64,000 nucleotides of DNA from Rhizophagus clarus (Eukaryota; Glomeromycota; Glomeromycetes; Glomerales; Glomeraceae), in the NCBI GenBank assembly GCA_015698045.1, contig BLAL01000088.1:124001-188000 (forward strand). Direction: 5' to 3'. Shown piece after piece: positions 1 to 12,002 of the stretch. The notes beneath the pieces were generated by a model. The model searched no databases, had not been told where the DNA came from, and worked only from the letters and a program-made list of their open reading frames with translations. Each line of letters starts with the position of its first letter. The first letter of the stretch is position 1. A program made the position numbers and the translations under genes.

Positions 1-1564
1 AGATTTTGATTCTTTTTTTACGAATGGGATGAATGGAACAGTATACTGCAACATATTTATACTATATTTAGGTAATGAAAGTATGAATGATTCACAAAAA
101 TTCCACAAAGCAAAATTTATTATTGTGTGCCGCAAAATTACACAATTTATCAAATTTAAATTCACAATTTCACATTATTTTTTTCCGTTCACGTTAATTA
201 TTTGGATGTGCCGCAAAATCACACATAAAATTTATTTTTCGTTATAAAACAATTTTATTTTTACTGCACACAAAATTCGTCTTTTAACGCCACAAAAATT
301 CATCCGCCCTGGTATGAAGATACTGTTGATACCGAGATTCGCATCTAGTCGATATGTAAAATAAATTTTATAAAATCAACTAACAGACATTTCTTTCAAA
401 GATATGTAAACGAAATTAACTGAAATTCAAACTTAGAATTATGTACGGTACTAGCATATTTTTATTATTTTAAAGTAAGCTAATGTGCAGTTATAAATTA
501 ACAATTAGTAAATTTTATTAACACATCATTCTTTAAAATACCTGAGCGATAAACTTCTATTATTATAAAAATATGTCGCTATCCAGTCTTTTGTAAACGG
601 AAACGTGCTCAAAAGCTAGAATTGTCTTTAGCTACCACAACAATTTTCATCCAGCGTTTGCTTTCAGTATGGTTTGTACATGTAAAATATTCACTTTTTT
701 ATTATTTGATTCTTGTGATTTAACGTCAATTGTGATTTAACGTCAATGGGATAAACAAAAAATTATTCAATTTTTTTTTTATAACAAAAAAGAAAGAATT
801 CACATGGGGAATACCATAAAATTGATCTAATATTTGGCCAAGTAATTTATGGTTTTTAGGTGTGCAATTAAAAAATTAAGATCGGATATTACACATTACT
901 GTAGCATCAATTTTAGACCTGGTCTGGGCTTCAAATATTTATATTTTGTCATGTGACATAATGATGCTTTTTCAAATATGAAAATATGAACACAAAATTT
1001 TACTCGTAGTAGGTTAAATTATTGAAACTGCAGAAATATGTAAATACAAATGTTTGTACTCTTGTAATTATAATCGAGCCGCACGCATAATTTATGGTTG
1101 GTTACGCAAGTGAAGCCCTTACATTATTAATTTAATAGCGCGAAATTTCATCATACACGCCGATCTCAAAAGTTAAGAACGTTCATGACTTTATTTATTC
1201 AAATTAGACAACTAATTACTTTCATCTTAGTTTATGTTATTTGCTGCCTTGACGGAAAATTAAAATTGCGCTTTTACTTTGAAGATTTTAATAATTATAA
1301 ATATTATCGTCTAAAACATTTAATCACTGGTTCATTAAAAATCGGGGTGAAGTTTGACCGTTACCTTTAATAATGATTAGATTGATTATCGACTAATGTT
1401 TCTTTTTAAGGGAGCAATATTACATTTAATTCTTGTAAAGAGGAAAAAAAGTCTTTGTAAAAAATTATGTAAATAAAAAATTGTGCAATTTGTACGTAAA
1501 CAAAGACACATAATTTGTCAAGTAAGACCTTACCTGAAACCAGTCTATAAATTTCTTCTATGTT
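1..1564. other. AT-rich intergenic sequence
   Basis: No gene, RNA or complete element is recognised. Short open frames here (for example near 29-247 and 1185-1370) have no family features and look like chance ORFs. Confidence 0.6.
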
Positions 1565-1845
1565 AGAAACTTCCCGTAATTTCCGTTATAAATTTCGGGA
1601 ATATGCCAATTTACGGATGTAAACACGGGCGGATTATCTTTTTTTATGATGTCCTAACTCCTAAGGTAAACAAAATATTTGTGGTGTTACACGAGGCAAT
1701 AATGAAGTATTACACCAGAATTGGTAATTGTTGATTGCGATTTTCGATTGATTAGCCTTTTACAGATTAACCGGTTCCTGAATTTGAAATTTAAAAGACG
1801 TGACCAATTCGAAGAATATTTAATGGTCGCAATTTTGCTAGCAAC
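1565..1845 (+). repeat. Upstream block shared with the 1119-aa gene
   Basis: This stretch lies 160-440 bp before the kinase start. It aligns with the reverse complement of 10675-10915, upstream of the minus-strand 1119-codon gene. Shared words include AGAAACTTCCCGTAATTTC, GATTGATTA followed by CCTTTTACAG, and TCGCAATTTTGCTA, in the same order with small gaps. It is either a dispersed repeat or a common promoter module; the sequence alone does not decide. Both copies read in the same direction relative to the gene they precede. Confidence 0.75.
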
Positions 1846-2004
1846 ACCCGCTAAGATTTTAAATTAGAACTTTTTTTAACGAGTAAGAATAATACTCTTT
1901 TCCTGTTAATATTAATACAAGACTTTTATTGTGCAGACTTACTCCTTTAGTCAATTGAAATATAATCGATCACATACAGTACGGTATATTCATCAATATA
2001 TAGG

Positions 2005-3477
2005 ATGGATAGTCATATATCAAAGGTCAAAGCTCTTTGTGAAGGGTATTCTATCTCTGAAACGTTAAATAAAGTATCGGAAAATGGAATTTGCGAAGAA
2101 TGCGGAAATCCGAATAGTTTTGGTGATGAGTGGAGTACGTGGTGTACACCTTGTAACAGTCGGCACTTTATTGACGAATTTCCTTCTTGGACTAGTGGCA
2201 ACCACAATGTCGATGAACTTATAAGACAAACTCAGATTAATACATCCCATTATGAGAGTACATTTGAGTGGATACCTTACGAACAATTCACTGACATCAA
2301 ATTTATTAGTAGGGGTGGATTTGGGCAAGTTTTCAAGGCAACTTGGTCGGGTGGACCTGTTCTGTATTGGGATCGCAAGAAGAAACGATGGTTTAGGTGG
2401 CCACGTGTGCCTGTTGCATTGAAGGTGTTGTACAATTCTCAAAACATTTCATCGGATTTTCTAAGCGAGGTAATATTGATATACAATATAATATAAATAT
2501 TTTGATTGCTTACAAATTATAATTTTAACATCAATTTATATTTGCAGATTACATCGCATTTAAAATTATACAGGAATTCTAATACTTGTTCAGAAATTGT
2601 TCGTTGTCATGGTATTTCACAAGACCCGAAGTCCAAAGAATATATAATGGTTTTAGAATACTGTGCCCGTGGAGACTTGGGAAGATATCTTGTTGAGAAC
2701 TTTGACAACTTGACTTGGTCAAAATGTCTTGACCATCTTCTTGATATTGCTCGTGGTCTCAATACCATACATTCAGAAGGATTGATGCATAGAGATATTC
2801 ATAGTGGAAATCTTCTTATAGATGTGAGTTATGCGGCTATTGGGGATCTGGGATTGTGCCGTCCTGCGGATTCATCAGTATCCAAAAATAGTATTTATGG
2901 TGTTATGCCATACGTAGCTCCCGAGTTGTTAAGGGGCAAACCGTTCACTCAGGCGTCTGATATTTATAGTTTTGGAATAATAATGTGGGAGCTATCCTCA
3001 GGTTTTCGACCTTTCCCTAACATTCCACATGATCTCAACCTTGCGCTTAAGATCTGTGATGGAATTCGTCCAGCGATTATCGAAGGTACTCCTGAATGTT
3101 ATAAAGAACTGATGCAAAAATGCTGGCATAATGATCCAAATGAAAGACCAAATATTGCAAATATTGTAAGAAAAATAGAGAAATGGTTGAATGATATTTT
3201 GGAAGGTGATGATGTGTGGAGTAAAGCCGATAGAAATCGGAATACGACCAGAGAGGTGCCAAAGATCAAAATACATTCAGAGGCTGTTTACAACAGCAGA
3301 TTGCTTCCTATGGTAAATAATGAATTATTTGTTAAACGAAGTATGATAACGTATGAATTAATTGTTAAACGAAGTCAAGAGTCTTGCAATGAATTAATTT
3401 GTAATCAAAGTCAAGCTTCTTGTGATGAATTTAGAGTCAGTAATAATGATTATACCACGGTTCCTAATAGTCGTTAG
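2005..3477 (+). CDS. TKL-type protein kinase with N-terminal Cys ribbon
   Basis: Two exons, 2005-2469 and 2548-3477, joined in phase 0 across a 78-nt intron (GTAATA donor, TTTGCAG acceptor), giving about 464 residues. Residues 30-50 carry two CxxC pairs (C30, C33, C47, C50), probably a small zinc ribbon. The linker WTSGNHNVDELI (62-73) and EWIPYEQF (88-95) lead into the kinase domain. The glycine loop is SRGGFGQV (102-109), the ATP lysine K140 in VALKVL, the catalytic loop HRDIHSGN (D238, N243), the metal-binding motif GDLGL (D255 in DLG rather than DFG) and VAPE at 278-281. All catalytic residues are present, so it is probably active. A C-terminal tail of about 80 residues has imperfect repeats (VKRSQ/NQSQ). 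This ribbon-plus-TKL layout is typical of the hugely expanded kinase family of Glomeromycotina. Substrate unknown; specificity on Ser/Thr versus Tyr cannot be told from sequence. Confidence 0.93.
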
Positions 3478-3690
3478 TGATTTTCCTTATTGATATTTTT
3501 ATAGATGATGTTTACTTAAAAGAATAAGCTAAAAAGCTTATCAATAGTTAAAATTGTATACAAGGTATTAGTCTCCAGTGGTATGTATGGTATGTCGGAC
3601 CAGCCTCAACCTCATTATCATCATGGCTCCACCATGATGATCAATGATATCTATGACTTCTCATTAATTATTATCATGTTGTTAGGTGTA
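3478..3690 (+). other. Kinase 3' flank with hairpin, copied at 28.5 kb
   Basis: This is the 3' flank of the kinase gene. It carries an imperfect inverted repeat centred near 3627 (ATCATCATGG...CCATGATGAT). The sequence from the last codons through the hairpin is related to the reverse complement of 28492-28715, so this flank belongs to a 3' segment duplicated with the kinase family. Confidence 0.7.
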
Positions 3691-6600
3691 GTTAACGTCT
3701 AGTATATTTTATATTTATTATATTATTGGTCACTTTTTATACAATATATTTCGACTCTAAATATTTTTATTTTTCTCTATTTAATAAATTTAGTAAAATC
3801 CTAGATTTAAATAATTTAAAATTATGTTCTGGATATTCATAAACATAAGCTCTTAACTTTTATATGCATGAAAGAAGTACTTTAACAAAACGCACATCAT
3901 CAAAATTGAATTCTGTAGCAGAATTTAACATTTAAATCGCTCGTTATTCCGAGAGATCCCAACTTTGACTTTATGCTCAAGGATGCATAATTATTTTATC
4001 TTAGACAATGATATGAACAATTTGGACAATTTGGACAAAATACAATCCAGCATTAATATAAAAAAAAAATATTAATGTAATAAAAATTCCTCATTAATAA
4101 AATTCATTACATGTGTTCGACGTCATTTCCAGTCCGAAATTTCGTAATGCCCATATTACGGTTATTCATTACTAATCAAAATACACCAACAACGGTTAGA
4201 CTAATTTACAATAATAACATTAATCATGTGAATGTGAAACAGATCGTCGGCGTCTTTTGTAATTAATTATAATGTGGCTTTTTGGTAGATGCAGTAGATG
4301 CAGATTGCAGAACAAAAGAAAAAAATTACCATAAATGATATAATTAATAATACATTTTTGGTTGGAGAGTTGTTATTGTTACCTGTATTCAGATAATGGG
4401 AGAGGTTATTTTATTGATTATCTAGAGAAATTATGCAGCTTAAGATTCGCGGAGTTATTACTTTTACTTTATCGGATCTTTTCTTGCCATAAGAGGTTTT
4501 ATTAAGTCTTCTTTCACAAAGAAATAGATTATCGTAATAACGGTAAAAAACAATTTTACTCTTATCAAAAATTAATATGTATTCTTTTGGGATCTTACTA
4601 CCGAAAGCCGACCTTGTCCTACGAAAAACAAAGAGGATTTTTTTCTGATAAAATGGACACCAAACTCTTAATTCTTCCGCAAGCTCTTCAATATTTGAAA
4701 GTTTCCTCTGGTAAGAAAAATTGAAAAAGTTTGAACCATAAGTTTATATTTCTAATAATATTCGTCTAACGTACTGTAGGTTCGTCGGTTGAACTGGAGT
4801 ACATATTTATTAAAGAAGGAGATAGGAGATTAAAATTATAACTTTTATTCCTTCGTGAATTCAACGTAAATACTTTTTTCTACTCTTCGTGAAATTTTTT
4901 TTATTGTTGTTAACGAAACAGAATTACTTATATGTCATCCTAATCCCACACAGGGAAATTACATGAAGGTCTGTGAGAATCAAATTAGTGGTACGGCAGA
5001 TTAAAAGGTTTTTCACATGAAAGTCATGAATTAGATTTCCGTTACAGCAAATAAATTTACTTTTCTTAAAAGGTAAAGAAACTTTATAAAGATTAAATAT
5101 TTTGCTCAAAAACAAAATAGTAAATCATTTATTGTTTTCACCGATTAGGATTAACAAAAAGATATGAATAAAGGAATTTTTTATCTTCCTTCAATTCTTT
5201 CAATATTAGAGAGAACCGGAAAGAAAAATTCGTTTTAAATCAGACGTCTAAAGAGAATGATGTTTGATATTTTGTTTTTATTTATTTTTATTTTTATTTT
5301 TATTTTTTTTTTTAACAAAGCTTTTTTTGGTTAATAATCAAAGAGGAAGCAATCGTACTGTGAAACGTTCGGTTAAAAACACGTCGTCTTACGGTATTGC
5401 AAACTGTAACATCACATTTAGTTTTTTAATATGTCAATTATTATTTAAAAAAAATATATATATTTTTTTTTTCTTTATGTACTAAAATCTAAGATTTCTA
5501 TGTAAGATTTTTCTTAAAATTATTATGTAAATAAAATTTCATATTTCAATAAGACCGATATTATCAAGCTATTTATTGTACATCACGTGCCACACGAATA
5601 ATATTGAAAGAAAAGAATTTCAATTCCCTAATGAAAATCAAAAATGCACAAGTATGTGAACATTTCACGGACTATCATTAATAGGAATCTTATAAAGAGA
5701 ACTTGGACTTAAGCTTATCTCGCACTAAATTGTTAAAAAAACTAGTTTCTTTGAATACTATTGGTGGGGATTTTCCTATGAAAAATAGCGACTTCATTAG
5801 GAAACATTAACTGTATATCATCATCATGGTGAAACTTGAAAGAGATTAATGGTTACGAACCAAAACAATAGACTTGATATATTCAAATTTGATTTGCTTG
5901 AATACATTCAATATTTAAAAGAAAAAAAAAAATATTTTTATAGAAATAATCTGACGTTATTTAATTATTTATTAGGCTTAGACTTTAGAATCCTATTGGC
6001 AACATTAATTTATATCAATGAAACTTAACCCGGTTCAAAGTATGACAGGAGTAACTATAAGTAATTGTTATTGTTCCCAGTTTTAGTAGTAATTTTATAA
6101 TAAAGATTCACGATCAGATATTTTAAATTATTATTATTTGTAAAAACATTCGCAGCATCAGTAAATTTGTCAAATGGCTGGTGTGAATGTTCATAAACTG
6201 CTATAATATATATATTTTTTTTCTTGATACAAAAAATAACAAAATATTTTTTTAATAAAACTCAGAAAGTAATCAAACCCCCATTTTTGCGTCGTTATGT
6301 TTTTTTATTGAATTTTTGCAGAAAATACAGAAAATACAGATTTTTTTATACAATTGTTCTGATATCATGAAAGCATTCTCATTATCTGCTGTGCAATCAG
6401 GTTGACGCAATTTAGTTGACGTTTAAAGAAAAAAAAACAATTCTAAAGAAAGCATGTACAATAATGTGCAATGTTATCATAATAAATTAAAGTAATCCAT
6501 TGAAAATAAATCTACCTCTGACTATCGTGATTTAAACGACTTGAATATATTCATTTTGATAATATTTTTATATTAGCCCTCGTGATAAGAAAACGACGAG

Positions 6601-6805
6601 TGAAGATCAATTTACACAATGAAATTTGTCATCAGCGAGGTCACTACGCAAAGCGGTCATCTGAAAGAACTTTATTTTTATAAAAACTTATTATATAATC
6701 AGAATTTACAAATTACAGAGATTTAAAAATTTATCATTCATATTTGTCATTAAAAAGTACCACATATAATAACGATAAGAATAAAAAAAAAAATATGCTT
6801 TATCA
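3691..6805. other. AT-rich intergenic sequence with coding-like scraps
   Basis: No intact gene is seen. On the minus strand near 4710-4560 a CAG acceptor is followed by a frame reading KLSNIEELAEELRVWCPFY, similar to the short frame KLTNEELAEELKN at about 22371-22412 (plus strand). A weaker relative lies near 5215-5150. These look like fragments of one dispersed exon or repeat. The remainder is low-complexity A/T. Confidence 0.45.
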
Positions 6806-9800
6806 TTACAATTTACTGTGTTTAAAAGTTGTCCCGTCTGTCAATAGATCTTTAGGTTTCTTCTTACGGCAACCTGTGAGAGGTTGTAAAGCACTTTGGC
6901 CTATGCGGCAAGCTACAGTTGGAATACGTATATTTAGATAATCTGCAATCTGTGCACCGTATTTGATGAATTTTTCATTGATTTTGATATCTCCCACACA
7001 AAAGTTTTTATTTTTAACCTCATATTCTCCACGAACGTAAAATTTTTTACCATCTTTTACATTACCACGGGTAAAGTTCCAGTAACAACGTGCATCTGAG
7101 CCATCAGGAGTTATGAATGCAGAAGTATCCAGATCACCTAAATAAATCGCAACAGGGTCGCGAATAGTCACGTCTGCACCTTGGCGAGTTAAACTGTTTA
7201 CAACGGCTCCGATATGTGGATCAGAAAATCTGCTGAATTTTCCGTAACTGCCACATTTGATGAGTTCTTGTTCCGAAGACAAGACACGTCCATTAATGAC
7301 ACGAACAACACTGGAACAACCAGCTAGCTCAATTTCAGCCTCAAGCGTATTGTCCTTTTGGGTCAGGTGTATAATGTTTCCAGTATTAGTATTATTGTTC
7401 CAAATGTTTTTTGGATTATATTTATTATTAACAAAAAGATCCTTCTTTTTTATATCTTTTATACCGGTAAGAGACCTATACAATTCTACCAATTTGTCTG
7501 GATCTTCCTCAGCGATTAAATTCCAATATTCCGGTCCTTCACATGTAAATGTAACCTTCGTTATTTTTCCCTCAGAATTCCTTAAGACACTCCATTCACA
7601 ATATTCATCTTGATTATCACGCAATGAATCAGCTTTTTCCCAGCGTTGCTTGTCCGTGACAGATTTCATTCCAACTTTATTTGGAAATGCTGTCCAGACA
7701 ATATCTTTTTCTGCTTTCTGACCTGATGTGTAAGTTGATGTGGGATCATAGTATTGCAAGCGTGGTCCATCAAAGGTATAATCATCTGGATAACCTTTGA
7801 TAGCGTTGTTGGTCCACTTTTTCACTAATTCATTCCATTTATTTTTTAGTTCTTCATTCATATCATCGAGATATGCGGGTGGATTAAATTTATCTAGTAT
7901 GTAATCAGGGTTGAATTGGGCAAAAAACTCGTCTTGAAGCTCATTTTTCAGAATAGGGCAAACTGTTCCTAGGGGTGTCATTTCTAGCATTAATGCATCA
8001 CTGGCAATATTGTTACATACAGGAAAGGTCAGGTCATATTCGTTTAAAGGCTTGCGATGAAACATACGTCTGCGAGATTCAGCAAGTTGAACAAGATCAT
8101 CAACGCCGTCTTGTTTTTGTAAATTTATCTGTAAGTTAATAAAATACTGCTCAATAATCCGTTTACAATTTGCTTTCAATTCATCATCATTGAGGTTCCA
8201 ATACTTTAAGAAAACGGCTTCACTGGAATGTTCCGATAACTTCTCAGCAGCAGCTTCTACATTTTTCACGATTTCATCAACGAGATCATATTTTTTTGTG
8301 TTTTTGTTATAATTTGCAATTTCTGGAATGTATTTCAACAATCGTTTACGACGTCTGGAATCTAACGGATTGCAAAAATCGATCATCAACAAACATAGAA
8401 TAAATCTGAAGCTCAACAATGGAGGCAATTCCTGAGTATCTCCCTTGATAAATCTTTTGTTAAGAAGTATCGGAAGCAGGGAAGTGTCTTCAAATGCGGG
8501 TTCCGGAACGGGAAATACAAACATTCCATCACCTTGCTGGACAATTTTACCACCAGATTTCAAACATACTCCATACTTCTCTATACTTTTCAAATACATA
8601 TCTGCACGGACTGTGATTGGAAAAAGATCAAAATCTATAAAGTCAGAAAGTTTATTAACCATCTCAATATTTATGAAAAATGAAGCGGGAAGGAACAATT
8701 CATCCTGCGTCGTGATTGAGGAGAACTCTTTTTCGACTGCGATTATATTGTATGTGGTATTATCAATAACCTGTCGCATAAATTCTTTGACGCATTTAAC
8801 ATTATGGTCTGAAATCGTATATTTGTTTATTCTAATAGTATTCCATTCTGAAACGGCGTTCTTGACGATATGTTCAAGCCTAATTGCACCCGACAGGTCT
8901 TCGAATAGAAGTTCGTGCCTAAGTGGATCTTCAGGATCGAGACACTCAGAAATTACGAAAAATTGAGAATTCCAATGTACCCAAGGCCTGTTAAGTTCCT
9001 TCATAACCAAAGAGCCATTAACATGCCCATCAAAAGGGCCCCTATTACGAGTCTCAACTTTGAACGCATCCCACGAATTTCCAAGCCACCACCATTCATT
9101 TTCATTGTTCCGTTGATAAAAGTTAAAGGCATGATGTTTGGTGCTCCAAGCTGCCACTTGTAATAAGTCAACTTTAGAATCCAGATGCGGTGAGGAAACG
9201 ACAAAGATTAAGTCTATTGGTTGATCATTAGCGACAGGTTGAAAAGTAACTACGAAATGAACGTGCCGATCAACGTCTTTAGTTTCTTCAGACCACGTGA
9301 TATTTGCTCCATCTGCAACCATAAATGATCTCCGTTTCATCATATCATCTTCGAGAGTTATCGTGAGATGACGCGTATCAAAAGGGATTATATCAACAGA
9401 TGATTCATCTTTCCAAAATTTGGCCAGCTTACTGCCAAAACCATCATCAAACTGCTCCAAGTCTTTCTCTTTAATAGCAACAAGAGTTCCTTCATCGTCA
9501 GGATCAGAGCTATATATAACCTTAAAGAACCATTCATCCTTAAGTTTATTCGACGTATTCATTAAAACCAAGGGTTGTTCAGATAATTGAGCTGTCATTT
9601 TGTACAAACTATTCGGATGGTCAGTTTTAGTTGGTTGATATGAACGGTAACTAATGGGACATCCGTTACGTACAGCAACTCTCTTTTCATTGAACGCTGA
9701 CACGCGAGTATGAACCAGAATCGGTTTCACATCAAAACTTCCAATTTCGGGAATGACCAAATTAAATTTTTCATGACCAATTATTATATTGAGATTGTTA

Positions 9801-10165
9801 TTCTCGAAAGGAAAATTAATAGACTCGTTAAACTTAGCTCTATATAAATGATACTTCAGAGGGCCAGTGAGGTCATTATTCAAAATAGGGCGAACACGCG
9901 TCTCCACTTCGACGGTAACCTTAATCACATTGGCATTAGCAAGACTTTCTTTTGCTATTGCAGGCACTGTAACTGAAAAAGAAGTCGAAAATGGGGGATC
10001 CTCTTGCTCCGTAGCATTAGTTTTAATAGATGGGAGGATGTCATTAAAGAAGAGCTCATCACAAGAGAAGTTATCTTTTTCGTTGATGATTACAAACTTG
10101 AGTTTGGCATCAGCGATTTTTGAAAAAGTGTTTTTAATATTTATCCGACCTTTAATGACAGACAT
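6806..10165 (-). CDS. Large bacterial-like protein of unknown function (1119 aa)
   Basis: A single uninterrupted frame of 1119 codons with no intron signals, which is unusual here because the neighbouring genes carry introns. There is no signal peptide or clear membrane span. Recognisable blocks are HVHFVVTFQP (301-310), EWWWLGNSWDAF (357-368), RGPFDGHVNGSLVMKEL (375-391) with PWVHWNS just after, a hydrophobic RFILCLLMIDFCNP (587-600), YDLTFPVCNN (710-719), EYCEWSV (854-860), VTFTCEGPEYWNLIAEEDPDK (871-891), and SDPHIGAVVN (981-990). From memory, the middle and C-terminal blocks resemble uncharacterised proteins of actinobacteria and cyanobacteria, so acquisition from bacteria is possible but unproven. 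No catalytic residues can be assigned. The start at 10165 is the first ATG of the frame, with a TATA-like site about 60 bp upstream. Confidence 0.85.
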   Translation of the reverse strand: MSVIKGRINIKNTFSKIADAKLKFVIINEKDNFSCDELFFNDILPSIKTNATEQEDPPFSTSFSVTVPAIAKESLANANVIKVTVEVETRVRPILNNDLTGPLKYHLYRAKFNESINFPFENNNLNIIIGHEKFNLVIPEIGSFDVKPILVHTRVSAFNEKRVAVRNGCPISYRSYQPTKTDHPNSLYKMTAQLSEQPLVLMNTSNKLKDEWFFKVIYSSDPDDEGTLVAIKEKDLEQFDDGFGSKLAKFWKDESSVDIIPFDTRHLTITLEDDMMKRRSFMVADGANITWSEETKDVDRHVHFVVTFQPVANDQPIDLIFVVSSPHLDSKVDLLQVAAWSTKHHAFNFYQRNNENEWWWLGNSWDAFKVETRNRGPFDGHVNGSLVMKELNRPWVHWNSQFFVISECLDPEDPLRHELLFEDLSGAIRLEHIVKNAVSEWNTIRINKYTISDHNVKCVKEFMRQVIDNTTYNIIAVEKEFSSITTQDELFLPASFFINIEMVNKLSDFIDFDLFPITVRADMYLKSIEKYGVCLKSGGKIVQQGDGMFVFPVPEPAFEDTSLLPILLNKRFIKGDTQELPPLLSFRFILCLLMIDFCNPLDSRRRKRLLKYIPEIANYNKNTKKYDLVDEIVKNVEAAAEKLSEHSSEAVFLKYWNLNDDELKANCKRIIEQYFINLQINLQKQDGVDDLVQLAESRRRMFHRKPLNEYDLTFPVCNNIASDALMLEMTPLGTVCPILKNELQDEFFAQFNPDYILDKFNPPAYLDDMNEELKNKWNELVKKWTNNAIKGYPDDYTFDGPRLQYYDPTSTYTSGQKAEKDIVWTAFPNKVGMKSVTDKQRWEKADSLRDNQDEYCEWSVLRNSEGKITKVTFTCEGPEYWNLIAEEDPDKLVELYRSLTGIKDIKKKDLFVNNKYNPKNIWNNNTNTGNIIHLTQKDNTLEAEIELAGCSSVVRVINGRVLSSEQELIKCGSYGKFSRFSDPHIGAVVNSLTRQGADVTIRDPVAIYLGDLDTSAFITPDGSDARCYWNFTRGNVKDGKKFYVRGEYEVKNKNFCVGDIKINEKFIKYGAQIADYLNIRIPTVACRIGQSALQPLTGCRKKKPKDLLTDGTTFKHSKL

Positions 10166-10220
10166 ATCCGTTTTCTATTAGGAAAACTGTTGAAGTTGGT
10201 TGATAGATAAATTGTCGACT

Positions 10221-10228
10221 TTATATAA
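10221..10228 (-). promoter_or_regulatory. TATA-like box upstream of the 1119-aa gene
   Basis: The palindromic TTATATAA lies 56-63 bp before the ATG at 10165, a plausible fungal TATA position. Because A/T words are common in this window the support is modest. Confidence 0.4.
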
Positions 10229-10674
10229 CTGCATTTTCACAACCAAAAGACTATGTAACCAGTTTGGCGTAAGTATATTAATTGTGAAAAATTCTGTACT
10301 AGATATCACGACATAAATTTTCACGTTTGTTCTTATTTTACAGTTTGAATATTATTTCAGATTAACATCTCCAAGAATATATACCACTCAACTGCAGTAG
10401 TCGGTTAAAGTAATTTGTCGCTTTTTTCAAATAATGTAGAATAGACGGGAATTAAGCTTGGAACGTAATGCAGGACCCTGAATTTTTATATAGCGAACGC
10501 TGTAAGAATTTGTTAGTATACAGAAAAATTTTTCACATCGTACGACAAATATTCGATATTTTATTCCAAACTTGTTCAAATAGAATGATTGAAGTAAAAG
10601 GTTTGAAATGTAAATTTAGATAATTCATATATATCTCAATTTAGCTTATAGCATTAGTTTAAATGACAGACGTG

Positions 10675-10915
10675 GTTAGCAAAATTGCGATCATTACTTC
10701 TCATTCCAGATTCGGTTATAAATGGCAAACTTCTGTAAAAGGATAATCAATCAAAAATCACAATCACAATTATCAATTACAATATAAATTCTTCCATTAT
10801 GTACCACTATTAATATTTTTGTTTACCTGTAAAAAAAATACTCCGTGTTTTACATTCCGCCTTCTTTCTTTCCGTAAATGGAATTTTTAATTGAAATTAC
10901 GGGAAGTTCCTATCG
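10675..10915 (-). repeat. Upstream block shared with the kinase gene
   Basis: Reverse-complement counterpart of 1565-1845, located 510-750 bp before the 1119-aa gene. Conserved words appear in the same order (CTTCCCGTAATTTC, GGTAAACAAA, GATTGATTA, CCTTTTACAG, TCGCAATTTTGCTA). Confidence 0.75.
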
Positions 10916-12002
10916 AAAGATCTCACTTGAAATCGGGGTTTACTCAAAGTAGGATAATCCTATCAATATAATAAGTATACATTTTAATACTATATTTTAT
11001 TTTTATTTATCATAATAAAAACGATGTGATGTCATATAAATTGATGAAATCCCCTATAGAGTCTCATCAATTTTTAGCACAGTCGTATGAACTTTGATGT
11101 AGACCGAATTTAAACTTTGATTGGACTTAACAGTTATCGAGTTAACTGTTACTGATTCCTATGATGAGACTAAACTAAATTTATGTGATCGATCTGTTGT
11201 ACTGTACATTTTATCTTTTTTTTCAATATTCCTATATTCGCAATTTTCGAATAAAATTTTTAGATTCTTAATATCGCACACAACAGTTTCGTTGAAAACC
11301 AATAAATTTTGTCATATATTTACATTTCATTTGGATACACGTCAATTTGAAAATTGATTTTCAAAATTGGTAAAATCAAGTTTAAAAACTTGTTCATTCG
11401 ACTCCTTAAAATAAAAATAGAAATCGTAACAAATAAATCATGGCTATCACGCGACTCACTATTACTAAAACAGGGGGTCGTCTAAGGCGGGGTAAGTCGC
11501 CCGATTTATATAGATTTTTGGCCCGCATTACGGTATTAAGAAATTGCGGATGTGACAAATAGAGATGTGACATATAGTATTTTATTAACCGAAAAATTTC
11601 TGTCATCCTTTTATTTTTACTGGAGGATCACCTCGTACATGTGAAGACATAAACACTTGTCAGGACAAGCCGTAATGTCAGAATACATGAATACAACTAT
11701 ATATAGGAATTATATCTATGTCAGGATCTGATTTAGTTATTATCAATATAAAAGAGATAACCTAAATCACTAAAAAAAAAAAATAATAAAAAGAAATAAA
11801 ATGAAAAATAACGCACTGGAAAAATAAAAAAAGGGGGGAAAAGACCAGGCCATAACTGTTTCTTAGGCCATAGCAAAATGTGAAAACGCCCGATCTACGC
11901 TAATATCCTATGGAACGATAGAAGATGAAGTGAATTACTAGGTTAGTGATTTTCTGTCTAATTTCTGTATAAGAGTTTTGAGAAGCGTGCATAAGTTATC
12001 TG
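10916..12002. other. Intergenic; contains a dispersed-repeat fragment
   Basis: No gene is seen. The segment at about 11440-11620, with GGCCCGCATTACGGTATTAA followed by GAAATT, resembles 59775-59905 (CGGCCGGCATTATAGAATTA then AGAAATT), suggesting a short dispersed repeat family. The 11820-11990 stretch probably belongs to the 3' part of the LINE-like relic beside it. Confidence 0.45.

Noticed and set aside
29..247. 72-aa plus-strand frame at the window start
   Set aside because: Low-complexity A/T sequence with repeated words and no domain, signal or intron support.
7257..10181. Plus-strand frames of 82-173 codons
   Set aside because: They lie antisense to the 1119-codon gene and show its codon shadow.
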